A DNA stretch of 32,110 nucleotides, from the NCBI GenBank assembly GCA_026982415.1, contig JALSHE010000012.1, forward strand, positions 1-32,110. The letters are read 5' to 3'. Every line of letters begins with the position of its first letter. Within the stretch, counting starts at the first letter, position 1. The position numbers and the translations under genes were made by a program. Under the pieces are notes generated by a model, which searched no databases, was not told where the DNA came from, and saw only the letters and a list, made by a program, of their open reading frames with translations. Origin of the DNA: Robiginitomaculum sp. GTDB taxonomy: Bacteria; Pseudomonadota; Alphaproteobacteria; Caulobacterales; Maricaulaceae. This document shows positions 7,753 to 15,435 of the stretch, one piece after another.

Positions 7753-8721
7753 ATGACCAAGCAAAATTCAACCCACGCGCTTTCCCACAAATTGACAAGG
7801 CCGCTCGTGATCGCACTGATATCGGCGGTCGCCGTGCCAGCACTGATGGCTGCACCGAGCGCCTATGCTGGCGACAAAGCCAGCCCGCGTACTAACGGCA
7901 ACACCTATCAAGCTGACCGCGCCCACGATAAACGCAAGGCACAAGCGCAACGCCGTGCGAAATCTAAAGCGCAAACCCATCGCCGCACCAAAGCAAATGG
8001 TCAACGCGAGCGTAATTGGCGTGAAGACCGCAGGAATGGTTATGGTGATTGGTCGAATGATCGACAACGACAACGCCGCCTTGAAAGGGCGCAACGCCAA
8101 CAACGAGAGGCGCGTGAACACCGCCGCGACGAACGTTCGGATCGCTCGCATCGCCGGGATGAAAGGCGGAATATCAGGATCGACAGGCGCCATGATCGCA
8201 ATGATCGTGCGCACCGACGGAATGACAGGCGGGATGCTCGTGAACATAGACGTCACGACCGTTCGCACAGTCGTGCCGACAGACGTAATGCACAACTTCG
8301 GAATGAGCGTTATTGGCGGCGTCAGGCAAGGCGCCAAAATAATTTTCGGCCTTTTTGGAACAATAGACGCCATGTTGGCCGAAATACAGGATGGAATGAT
8401 TACTATAATGGTTATCAGACAAACTACCGCTCCTCACTGGGTATAAGCTTTATCTTTGGGCAACCAGGCTATAGCCGCCATCGTTGGGCGCCATCTCGCT
8501 ACAGTTTTTATCAGCCGGGCTATATGTCCTATGCCAATTATCAGGCCACAACCCAGTGTCAGCGTGTTGTGATAGACGGCTTCCACCAAGGCCACGCCGA
8601 GCAGGTTAGTGTGTTGCAATGTGGCAACCCTTATGACGGCACATATATCGTTCAAGGTTCCGAGCAAATTGTACAATGCTACGGCGTACCGAGATATGAT
8701 CAGCCGTATTATCGCCGATAA
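7753..8721 (+). CDS. Secreted arginine-rich low-complexity protein
   Basis: Unrecognised protein of 322 aa. The ATG at 7753 is chosen because GGAG lies 6 nt upstream and the product then starts directly with a signal peptide (hydrophobic about 17-38, cleavage likely after AYA at 37-39). Residues about 55-215 are an Arg/Asp/His/Gln low-complexity tract built from recurring HRRDER- and DRRHDRND-like units, extremely basic yet interspersed with acid residues. The C-terminal third is different: aromatic-rich (SFYQPGYMSYANYQ), with three cysteines (TQCQRV, LQCGNP, VQCYGV) and may be a small folded domain. Being outside the cytoplasm and this basic, it could bind the envelope, anionic polymers or metals, which is speculation. 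A strong terminator follows directly, so it is probably a single-gene unit. Confidence 0.75.
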   Translation: MTKQNSTHALSHKLTRPLVIALISAVAVPALMAAPSAYAGDKASPRTNGNTYQADRAHDKRKAQAQRRAKSKAQTHRRTKANGQRERNWREDRRNGYGDWSNDRQRQRRLERAQRQQREAREHRRDERSDRSHRRDERRNIRIDRRHDRNDRAHRRNDRRDAREHRRHDRSHSRADRRNAQLRNERYWRRQARRQNNFRPFWNNRRHVGRNTGWNDYYNGYQTNYRSSLGISFIFGQPGYSRHRWAPSRYSFYQPGYMSYANYQATTQCQRVVIDGFHQGHAEQVSVLQCGNPYDGTYIVQGSEQIVQCYGVPRYDQPYYRR

Positions 8722-8747
8722 CAGTTTTTCCAAGCTGTGGGCAACCG

Positions 8748-8778
8748 AACCGCCGTCCCTAGGGACGGCGGTTTTTTT
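8748..8778 (+). terminator. Rho-independent terminator after the Arg-rich protein
   Basis: AACCGCCGTCCCT is followed immediately by its exact reverse complement AGGGACGGCGGTT and then a run of seven T residues. The stem is GC-rich and perfect, a textbook terminator 27 bp after the stop codon. Confidence 0.92.
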
Positions 8779-8848
8779 ATGGATACGTTAAAGTTTCCCC
8801 GCTAGGTAGTGTACGCATAAACTTGCGAAAACTTATCCGGGGATCCTC

Positions 8849-10033
8849 ATGACAAACCAAACACCAATTCAGGCCTTCTTCAGTCAGGCCAATAACAGCA
8901 ACACCAATTGGTGGACATGGATCGCCGTATTTTGGTTTGCGATCATGATGTGGTTTTACGGCCAAATAATATTTGGCATCCCTCTAGCAGTCATTGGCAT
9001 CATTATCGATCCGTCCTCAATGGAAGCCGTGATGGAAAGCCAGTCGGACGAAAGTGCGGGTACGGGAATTGGCTATATGCTCGCCATGGCGACCGTGATA
9101 CTCGGGTCGCTCATCGCCTTTCTAGTCTATGTCCTCAGAAATAAGTCATCAGAAGAATCCGGTAAAACCAACACATTTATCGCATCAATATTCGGCATTA
9201 TTTCCTTTGCAGCCCTCGTTAATTTTATGATGACCGGCTCTAGCCCCGAAGATGCCCAACTGCTCAATAGCTGGTTATCCAAAAGTGCTTTGGTGTATAT
9301 GTTTATGCTCTTGATGTTCCCGCCCATGGCACTTGGCTTGTGGCTGGGGGTCAAACATGTGCAGAAACGCACAATACTATCCCTGCACACCGCCCATTTC
9401 AAATTCCGCTGGCGGCGCATGATATTCGCCATGTTAGTGCTTTGGGCCATAGCGGCGCTATTTAGTTTCGGCACCCATGTGACAGGGCTTAGCGAAGCCA
9501 AATTGGTGTTTGATCCGTCGCGGTTCTGGAAATACCTGCCAATCACACTGCTGTTTATCCCCCTACAATCGGCCACAGAAGAAATCGCCCTGCGAGGTTA
9601 CCTCAATCAAGGCCTCGGCAAATATATCAAAAATCCGTGGATTGTTTTTGTCGTAACCAGCGCCGCCTTTGCCTCCTTGCATTTGGGCAATCCAGAGGTC
9701 GCTGAAACCGTGAAAGAGCATTCAATCTGGGTGGCCTTGTCCGGCTATTTCTTGTTCGGTATGTTCGCCTGCGTGCTAACTTATATAGACGGCGGCCTAG
9801 AAACCGCCATCGGTATGCATGCCGCCAACAATATGTTTGCCGCAGCAGTTGTCGGTTATGATAATTCCGCCCTGCCAACGCCAACCATTTTCAAAGTTGG
9901 CCTAAACACGCAATTGGACAGCATCATGTTGGTTGTCAGCCTGTCTTTGGTCTGCCTGATTATGTACGCAACGCGCCGCCCCCTCATCCGCCCGGAACCT
10001 GTTGCCAGTTCTGAAAGTGACGTTTTCTCTTGA
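8849..10033 (+). CDS. CPBP-family intramembrane metalloprotease (CAAX-like)
   Basis: Polytopic membrane protein of 394 aa with about eight to nine hydrophobic segments. The CPBP (Abi) motifs are intact: ATEEIALRGYL carrying Glu244-Glu245 and Arg249, AAFASLHLGN with His278, and IGMHAANNMF with His324 and Asn327/328. These are the metal-binding and catalytic positions of Rce1-type intramembrane proteases. GGGGATCC precedes the ATG. The stop overlaps the next gene's TTG start (TTGA), so the two are probably translationally coupled. Bacterial CPBP proteins act in peptide maturation, immunity to bacteriocins or protein sorting; the substrate here is unknown. The N-terminal 190 residues with extra membrane spans lie outside the core CPBP domain. 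Confidence 0.88.
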   Translation: MTNQTPIQAFFSQANNSNTNWWTWIAVFWFAIMMWFYGQIIFGIPLAVIGIIIDPSSMEAVMESQSDESAGTGIGYMLAMATVILGSLIAFLVYVLRNKSSEESGKTNTFIASIFGIISFAALVNFMMTGSSPEDAQLLNSWLSKSALVYMFMLLMFPPMALGLWLGVKHVQKRTILSLHTAHFKFRWRRMIFAMLVLWAIAALFSFGTHVTGLSEAKLVFDPSRFWKYLPITLLFIPLQSATEEIALRGYLNQGLGKYIKNPWIVFVVTSAAFASLHLGNPEVAETVKEHSIWVALSGYFLFGMFACVLTYIDGGLETAIGMHAANNMFAAAVVGYDNSALPTPTIFKVGLNTQLDSIMLVVSLSLVCLIMYATRRPLIRPEPVASSESDVFS

Positions 10034-11883
10034 GTAAAGTCAACAAAGCAAAACCAGACAGCTTATCGCCGCGTGCCGAATATCTGATAGAGCGACACGG
10101 CAGTGTCTGGCTGATCTGGTTATTGTTTGTGTACCTCAAATGGACGCGTAGTGCTGAAAGCTTGCTACGGGGTGAGCTTGCCAATAATGATGACTATATG
10201 CGCATGGTCGAAATCCGCGACTGGCTCGGTGGTCAAAACTGGTTTGATATGCACCAATATAGGCTTAATCCTGTCGATCCACTTTATTCCCATTGGTCGC
10301 GGTTATCAGATGTGCTGATTGGCGGCCCTATTAAAATTTTGACCCCTTTGCTTGGGCAAGCCAAAGCAGAACTTGTCACAGTAATTGCCTATCCGAGCAT
10401 TATGCTCATAATCTGTCTTTATCTGGTGACCACTTTATGTGGAAAACTGTTCGAATCAAGAGCAACGCCCGTCGTTTCTGCCGCAATTTTGATCCTGTCC
10501 TTTGGTGTGTTCACCCAGTTTGGTATGGGCCGCATAGACCATCACAGCCTGCAAATTGTTATGGCGCTGGCCACATGCTGGTTCATCATTACGTCACTCA
10601 ATAAACCCAAGAATATGGTCTATGCTGGCATATTGTGCGGTGTAGGCCTGTATGTTGGCATCGAAAGCGCACCTTATGTGGCTGCTGCCTGTATTGCTGT
10701 GGTTTTGATATGGGTGTTCGCTGAAAATATGGCCGCGCAAAAAATGCGGTATTTCAGTCTTGCTATGGCTGCAACCACGGTCATTTGCCTCATGATTAGC
10801 GCTCCGCCGACACGTTGGTTTACCCCTTCATGCGATGCATTATCCGTTGTTTACACCCAGCTCACCCTTGCCATCGCCCTGATTATGTGGGGCCTGAGCC
10901 TAGCCAGTAACCACATCAGAACGCCCATAGGTCGGTTTGTTCTCGCAGGTGTTTTCGGGAGCCTGGCTCTCCTCGTTACGGTTGCGCTTTACCCCCACTG
11001 CATAGAAGGCCCCTATGCCAATCTTGACCCGCGCTTGGTCGAAATATGGCTCTCCAATGTTGCCGAAGCGGGTAATTTTATACAATTTCTTGCAGACGGT
11101 ATCGCTTCGGGCGTAGCCGCAGTTTTCTTACCTATAATGGCAATAGTCGGATATTTTTGGGCGGCAAAAACCGAGAACAAATCTTTGGCTCTAATAGAGC
11201 GGACAATGCTCGTTTTTGTCGTGCTGACTTTGATCGCTGGCTTGCTACAAACCAGATTAATGTTCGTGAGTAACGCACTTGCCATTCCTCTTGCCGCGTC
11301 CGTAGTCTTGAAAATGCTTTCATGGGCTGGGAAATTTAAGCCGAGAGCAAAAATGATATTAATTCGTAGCGCCATAATTATTGTATTATCGCCCATAACA
11401 TTGCCAATTCTGATCAGTATAGTTGCCCCTTCTAACAATACAAAAGAAACGGCGGAAAACAGCAACTCCCTAGAATCGGAACTGAAAGTCCAAGAATGTT
11501 TTAGCCAAATTGTGCTCAGCAAATTAGCCGCCTTGCCCGTAGGAACAGCGCTCACCCAAATTGACCTTGGCGCACCGATACTTAAATTTACGGATCTAAG
11601 TGTGACCTCGGCACCCTATCACCGCAATACCAGCGGAATATTGGCCGCACTGGATATGTTCATTGAAGACGAGGCAACTGCCAAGCGCGCCGTGGCTAAA
11701 ATGCAAGCGGATTATGTAATTGCTTGTCGCGACAGCAATGAAACCAAAATGATGCTTGGCTATGGCTCAGACGGCGTTTTGGCAAATTTGATCGCCGGCG
11801 CCCCCCCCTACTGGCTGGAAAAAATTGAACTTGATACAGATGAAACTTTACTTGTTTATCGCGTGAAACCTGACCAACCTTAA
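10030..11883 (+). CDS. GT-C fold / STT3-like polytopic membrane protein
   Basis: Large membrane protein, 617 aa, with about 11-13 hydrophobic segments and a soluble C-terminal part (about 475-617). Early in the first periplasmic loop it has NNDDYMRMVEIRDWL with Asp54-Asp55, the position of the acidic motif in GT-C glycosyltransferases, followed by YRLNPVDPLYSHWSRLSD. GRIDHHSLQ (167-175) resembles the DHH motif of archaeal AglB/STT3 oligosaccharyltransferases. This suggests transfer of a polyprenyl-linked sugar outside the membrane, with substrate unknown and no WWDxG-type motif seen. The TTG start overlaps the protease stop by 4 bp; no better start lies nearby. Co-translation with the CPBP protease suggests a joint role in envelope processing, which is inference. 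Confidence 0.7.
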   Translation: MSKVNKAKPDSLSPRAEYLIERHGSVWLIWLLFVYLKWTRSAESLLRGELANNDDYMRMVEIRDWLGGQNWFDMHQYRLNPVDPLYSHWSRLSDVLIGGPIKILTPLLGQAKAELVTVIAYPSIMLIICLYLVTTLCGKLFESRATPVVSAAILILSFGVFTQFGMGRIDHHSLQIVMALATCWFIITSLNKPKNMVYAGILCGVGLYVGIESAPYVAAACIAVVLIWVFAENMAAQKMRYFSLAMAATTVICLMISAPPTRWFTPSCDALSVVYTQLTLAIALIMWGLSLASNHIRTPIGRFVLAGVFGSLALLVTVALYPHCIEGPYANLDPRLVEIWLSNVAEAGNFIQFLADGIASGVAAVFLPIMAIVGYFWAAKTENKSLALIERTMLVFVVLTLIAGLLQTRLMFVSNALAIPLAASVVLKMLSWAGKFKPRAKMILIRSAIIIVLSPITLPILISIVAPSNNTKETAENSNSLESELKVQECFSQIVLSKLAALPVGTALTQIDLGAPILKFTDLSVTSAPYHRNTSGILAALDMFIEDEATAKRAVAKMQADYVIACRDSNETKMMLGYGSDGVLANLIAGAPPYWLEKIELDTDETLLVYRVKPDQP

Positions 11884-11996
11884 CGAAAATTCACCTTTAT
11901 CGCGTAATATTGGCAATACATTCCCTTGCAAATAAGACCATATCGTGTACATACGACAAGCACCGTAATTCAAACAAAAGTTCATGCGGGGACACT

Positions 11997-12134
11997 ATGG
12001 ACACTTTAAAATGGCTACTCAATGCAAGCCTTCTCATAGCATTCATGTTTTTGGGGCTAAAAGCCGAAGACAAAAAGAACCACAAGGACGGCGAGAAATC
12101 ACAAAAATCTGTGATGATGCGTATTATTGGCTAG
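11997..12134 (+). CDS. Small single-span membrane protein (45 aa)
   Basis: Possible short gene. The ATG at 11997 has GGGG 6 nt upstream and begins MDTLKWLLNASLLIAFMFLGL, one hydrophobic span, followed by a highly charged cytosolic tail (KAEDKKNHKDGEKSQK). It is not recognised. Support is the ribosome-binding site and the clean membrane/charged-tail architecture; at this length chance cannot be excluded. It is 113 bp after the STT3-like gene. Confidence 0.45.
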   Translation: MDTLKWLLNASLLIAFMFLGLKAEDKKNHKDGEKSQKSVMMRIIG

Positions 12135-12178
12135 ACCAGACTAAACGCCCAATTCGGCAAAGCTAGGCTAAATCAAAC

Positions 12179-12415
12179 CTAAGTTTGAGCAGCGCGGCGC
12201 CCTTGTTGGGTCAAGCGACAAACCAGCCATTCTGGCTTGAGCGGATTGGCAAACCATCGCTTTGCATAGCCCTTTTTGATGCAAGCGAGTATAGTTCTGC
12301 TGTCAATCTCCTGACCTCGACCATCAAATAGCGGCAGTTTACCGCCAGGTTGGTCTAGCCCCATACGCAAATATGATTGTTCTTGCGCCGTCAAGCGCGT
12401 CATTACTTTGGCCAT
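12179..12415 (-). CDS. Small conserved-type protein, winged-helix-like (78 aa)
   Basis: Basic protein of 78 aa. Segments LTAQEQSYLRMGLDQPGGKLPLF, split here as LTAQEQSYLRMGL and DQPGGKLPLFDGRGQ, then IDSRTILACIKKG, WFANPLKPEWLVCRLT and GRRAA look like a small winged-helix fold: helix, helix-turn-helix and a C-terminal wing. I recall similar uncharacterised proteins in alphaproteobacteria but cannot name a family. The ATG at 12415 has a GGGGGG tract at Shine-Dalgarno distance; a GTG nine codons earlier is also open. It is convergent with the small membrane protein and divergent from the TipN-like gene. A DNA-binding role is inference. Confidence 0.65.
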   Translation of the reverse strand: MAKVMTRLTAQEQSYLRMGLDQPGGKLPLFDGRGQEIDSRTILACIKKGYAKRWFANPLKPEWLVCRLTQQGRRAAQT

Positions 12416-12557
12416 AAGGCCCCCCTTTTCCAATTCACCCACTAGGTAAAGTCTTGTTTAACCTTTTCCCTTAGTGATGTTCAGTATAGGATAAACTCAC
12501 GAATATTTCCCTAACGGGGGTAAAATCGCTATAAATGCAAGAATTGGCAGATGAAAA

Positions 12558-14810
12558 ATGAAAATAACCAGTATAGAAACGGATATCAGTGACGGTTTAT
12601 CAACCGATAAAACGAAGGATACACTGGAGTTGACCAAACCCGTTGTCCAAAAAGCGGCAGAACAAACGCCAAAAGCCCCTGCGCTACCCGAGGCCTTGGC
12701 GAGCAAAGCACCAAATTCACCCCAAGCCCAAGCTTTCTCTACACCGCAGGGAGATACGCCAGATTATGGCTGGGTGAAGAAACTAACGATTATCACAGTC
12801 TTGTTCTGGCTAGCCCTCGTAGCAGGGCTTTTGTTTGCGGTGCTAAAAATCGGTGCCAATTGGCAATCCTATTCCGCCTTACAATGGACAACCATTATTG
12901 GTTTAATCATAGGCCCTGCCCTGTTAATAGTTGTGGCTGGCTATGCTCTCAAACAATTAGCAGGGATATCCGGCCAAGCTCATACCCTTGCCCAAACGGC
13001 CAGTGCCCTGATTTCGCCCGATGAACGGGTTATTGGCAAAAGCAAAATTATGGCAGCCGCCATTGCATCACAGGTCGATGAGGTTAATGAAAAGCTCAAC
13101 ATAGCCGTCGGGCAACTGTCCTCTATGGAAGATGTTATCAAGAACCAAACCCATGCTCTGGATACGGCCAATGCAGGGTCGCGCGAAACAGTTGATAAGA
13201 TCAACGCGTCGGTCGAGAGCCAAAATGCAACGCTTAAATCCATGACAGCATCCCTTGATGACAGTATGGAATCCTTATCGACAAACTTAACCATGCACAC
13301 CGACAATCTTGCCAAATCTGTACAAATCGCCGAACAAAAGATTAAGGAAGCCCGGATCAGTGTCGAAGGTGCCACTGCGAAAATCAACTCGGCGTCCGAT
13401 ATTGTCCACGCCAACACCGTTCAAGCTTCTGCTACACTCAGTGCGAGCCATGAAGACATCAAATCGCTCGGCGACATTATCCGCCTTCGGTCCGAAGAGT
13501 TGGACGACGTATACAAAAAGCACGCAGGCGAATTAACCGCTATGATTGAGCATCTGCGCGATGAACAAACAGCTCTAGGGGCGAGCATGGAACAAAGGCT
13601 TGTGAAAATGCGCAATCTGTCCTTGTCGGCGCAAGCCAGTGCCGAAAGCCTGTCCAATGCCTCCAAATCCGGTAAGGAGACAATCGAAGCTTTGGCTGCC
13701 GCCGCATCCCTCGCGGATGGTGCCGTTAAAACCCGGTTTGCGGAAATGCGCGATATGGTGCAGTATTCGACTGAGCATGCCCAGAGCATTAGCGATATGG
13801 CTGCCAAACGGGTGCAAGACAGTCTTGAATTGACCCGCAAAGAAATCATCCGCATTGAGCAAGAAATGGCCGATTTACAAAGCCGTATTGGCGACAAGAA
13901 ACGTAAATCGTTGGAACTTATACCAGAGGAACCGACAGCACTTGAACCAGAAACATCAGATGCGCGACCGACAAAAAACACCAAAAAACGTACAAGGTTA
14001 ATGCTAAAACCTATAATCGACACTGGGCACGACAAACCTAACCTTGACACTGAACCCGACCCGGCAGAGGAATCAGTTGAAATATTCAATCCGGAACCAA
14101 TTTCTACTATTGTAGAGCAGGCACCCCAAGAGCAAACGTACCAAGAACAGGCATCTCTTGATTTAGGCGGACAAATGATTGAACCGGACATGATTCGGCA
14201 GACAGTTGAACCGCTGGAGTCTGCACCACTTGATATACCCACGGCGAATACAAAAGCGGTGCAAACATCCGAGCCAACGCCCCCTTCTGCTGACGAGGCA
14301 GTGCGCCGCACCGCCCCTTTGGAGGAACCCAATAAACCAAAAGCAAAATCTGGCCTGTTTCGTAATTTGTTTGGTGGGCGCGGTGACGAAAAAGAACCGT
14401 CTGCACTTGATATAGTCGGTAAAACTGTAGCTCCAGAACCCTTGAACACAAACCCACCACCAACGGACGAAGAAATCCTCATTGCAGACCTAGCACAACT
14501 TGGTCTGTCTGCAAATGCTGTTGTCGACGAAGGCTGCATCATCGAAGCCACCAATGCGCGAGCCGCCAATGGCCATGAAGCTATGAGCCGATGTGTGGTG
14601 GCACGCTTGAAAAACCCGGTCGAGCATTTGGTGAAATCACTCACCGTCGATGATGCGCTCAGTGACAAAGCAATCGTCTTTGCTACCCGTTTTGACCGCA
14701 CAATAGAGCTTTTAGCTGGTGACCGCGAAGCCATCCGCACCCGGTTGGAAAGCGAAAAAGGTCGCGCCTATCTCTTATGCGACGCGGCATTAAATTATGG
14801 TCGCGTGTAA
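12558..14810 (+). CDS. TipN-like membrane-anchored coiled-coil protein
   Basis: Protein of 750 aa. The order is a disordered Pro/Ala-rich N-terminus (about 1-70), two transmembrane helices (about 76-98 and 110-131), a long alpha-helical coiled coil (about 140-450, heptad-like Ala/Leu/Ser/Thr spacing, reminiscent of methyl-accepting protein signalling rods), an acidic Pro/Glu-rich linker (about 455-640) and a C-terminal globular domain (about 640-750, from PPTDEEILIADLAQLG to CDAALNYGRV). This architecture matches Caulobacter TipN, a new-pole landmark with two N-terminal spans and a big coiled coil. The identity is an architectural guess, not proven homology. The start codon has only a weak Shine-Dalgarno sequence. 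It is convergent with the Hsp70-like operon, with 30 bp between stops. Confidence 0.7.
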   Translation: MKITSIETDISDGLSTDKTKDTLELTKPVVQKAAEQTPKAPALPEALASKAPNSPQAQAFSTPQGDTPDYGWVKKLTIITVLFWLALVAGLLFAVLKIGANWQSYSALQWTTIIGLIIGPALLIVVAGYALKQLAGISGQAHTLAQTASALISPDERVIGKSKIMAAAIASQVDEVNEKLNIAVGQLSSMEDVIKNQTHALDTANAGSRETVDKINASVESQNATLKSMTASLDDSMESLSTNLTMHTDNLAKSVQIAEQKIKEARISVEGATAKINSASDIVHANTVQASATLSASHEDIKSLGDIIRLRSEELDDVYKKHAGELTAMIEHLRDEQTALGASMEQRLVKMRNLSLSAQASAESLSNASKSGKETIEALAAAASLADGAVKTRFAEMRDMVQYSTEHAQSISDMAAKRVQDSLELTRKEIIRIEQEMADLQSRIGDKKRKSLELIPEEPTALEPETSDARPTKNTKKRTRLMLKPIIDTGHDKPNLDTEPDPAEESVEIFNPEPISTIVEQAPQEQTYQEQASLDLGGQMIEPDMIRQTVEPLESAPLDIPTANTKAVQTSEPTPPSADEAVRRTAPLEEPNKPKAKSGLFRNLFGGRGDEKEPSALDIVGKTVAPEPLNTNPPPTDEEILIADLAQLGLSANAVVDEGCIIEATNARAANGHEAMSRCVVARLKNPVEHLVKSLTVDDALSDKAIVFATRFDRTIELLAGDREAIRTRLESEKGRAYLLCDAALNYGRV

Positions 14811-14821
14811 CACCTATTTTT

Positions 14822-14861
14822 TGTAGCACTTCAATGCGCCCTACTGTAGCACTTCAATGCG
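14822..14861. repeat. 23-bp tandem duplication with identical 17-bp cores at a gene end
   Basis: TGTAGCACTTCAATGCG occurs at 14822-14838 and again at 14845-14861. The second copy encodes the last residues (IEVL) of the minus-strand anchored protein, the first lies just beyond its stop codon. It looks like a recent slip-type duplication of the gene's 3' end. Confidence 0.85.
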
Positions 14862-15416
14862 AATGGATTTAAGCTCCATGGTTTCGCCTTTGCCTTCGTC
14901 ACCGGGCCAAATACCAATAAAATCATTGCCGGGGTTTCCTTTGGGTGGATTGGTTTTGAATGTGAAACTGTATTCCGCAAAGTCTTCTGACAGAGTAAAG
15001 TTTTTCCAGCCACTATCCCCTGCCCCAACGGTAAAATATCCGGCCTTAAACTCGTCCAGCGGTTTGGTGCGGCCAGAACGGGCGGTGATGGTTATCTCCA
15101 GACTATGTCCGCCAAACCCGGCTTCGTAATTAGGGCCAAGGGTTCCGAATACACCCGCCGAGGCTGGTGCAAATCTGCGCGGGTTGTTGGACGAAAGTAC
15201 GGCGAGCAATGGCAAATCTCCGACACCGTCAACAAAGCTTATTTCTGTGCCGGGGGCTGCGGTGAGTTTTTGCAAATCCGTACCGTTCAGGCTATAACCC
15301 TCGGCTATTATATCCACAGGGTTCAAATTGGTGTGCCGTATGCCCGGCAACAGCCCCAAGGCTATAATCCCGGTTATTACCAACACCAATAATGGATAGA
15401 AAAAACGATCTCGCAT
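14841..15416 (-). CDS. Membrane-anchored extracytoplasmic protein of the Hsp70-like operon
   Basis: Unrecognised 191-aa protein. Residues about 7-25 form one uncleaved-looking transmembrane anchor (PLLVLVITGIIALGLLPG), so the rest faces the periplasm. The soluble part is Gly-, Thr- and aromatic-rich with predicted beta-strands; its end, DFIGIWPGDEGKG followed by KSIRIEVL, resembles the last strands of carbohydrate-binding-module-like beta-sandwiches. The ATG at 15416 is chosen because AAAGG lies 5 nt before it; an in-frame ATG at 15464 lies inside the upstream gene and would put a Cys-rich stretch ahead of the anchor. It starts 20 bp after the Hsp70-like stop and is the last gene of a three-gene operon. 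Function is unknown; a sensor or tether facing the envelope is possible. Confidence 0.7.
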   Translation of the reverse strand: MRDRFFYPLLVLVITGIIALGLLPGIRHTNLNPVDIIAEGYSLNGTDLQKLTAAPGTEISFVDGVGDLPLLAVLSSNNPRRFAPASAGVFGTLGPNYEAGFGGHSLEITITARSGRTKPLDEFKAGYFTVGAGDSGWKNFTLSEDFAEYSFTFKTNPPKGNPGNDFIGIWPGDEGKGETMELKSIRIEVLQ

Positions 15417-15435
15417 ACCTGCCTTTAGCCGCTCT

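Noticed and set aside
7768-8446. Long open frames in other frames (minus 7768-8373 and plus 7865-8446) over the Arg-rich gene
   Set aside because: They arise from the repeated Arg codons of the real gene; neither has a fitting ribosome-binding site, and the real frame has a signal peptide and terminator.
12173-12188. TCAAAC-CTAA-GTTTGA hairpin at the end of the winged-helix-like gene as a terminator
   Set aside because: Six-base AT-rich arms and no T-run; too weak to call.
13421-14740. 439-aa minus-strand open frame opposite the TipN-like gene
   Set aside because: Ser/Ala/Arg-rich shadow of the coiled-coil gene's codon pattern; no recognisable motif or ribosome-binding site, while the plus frame has a full membrane/coiled-coil layout.
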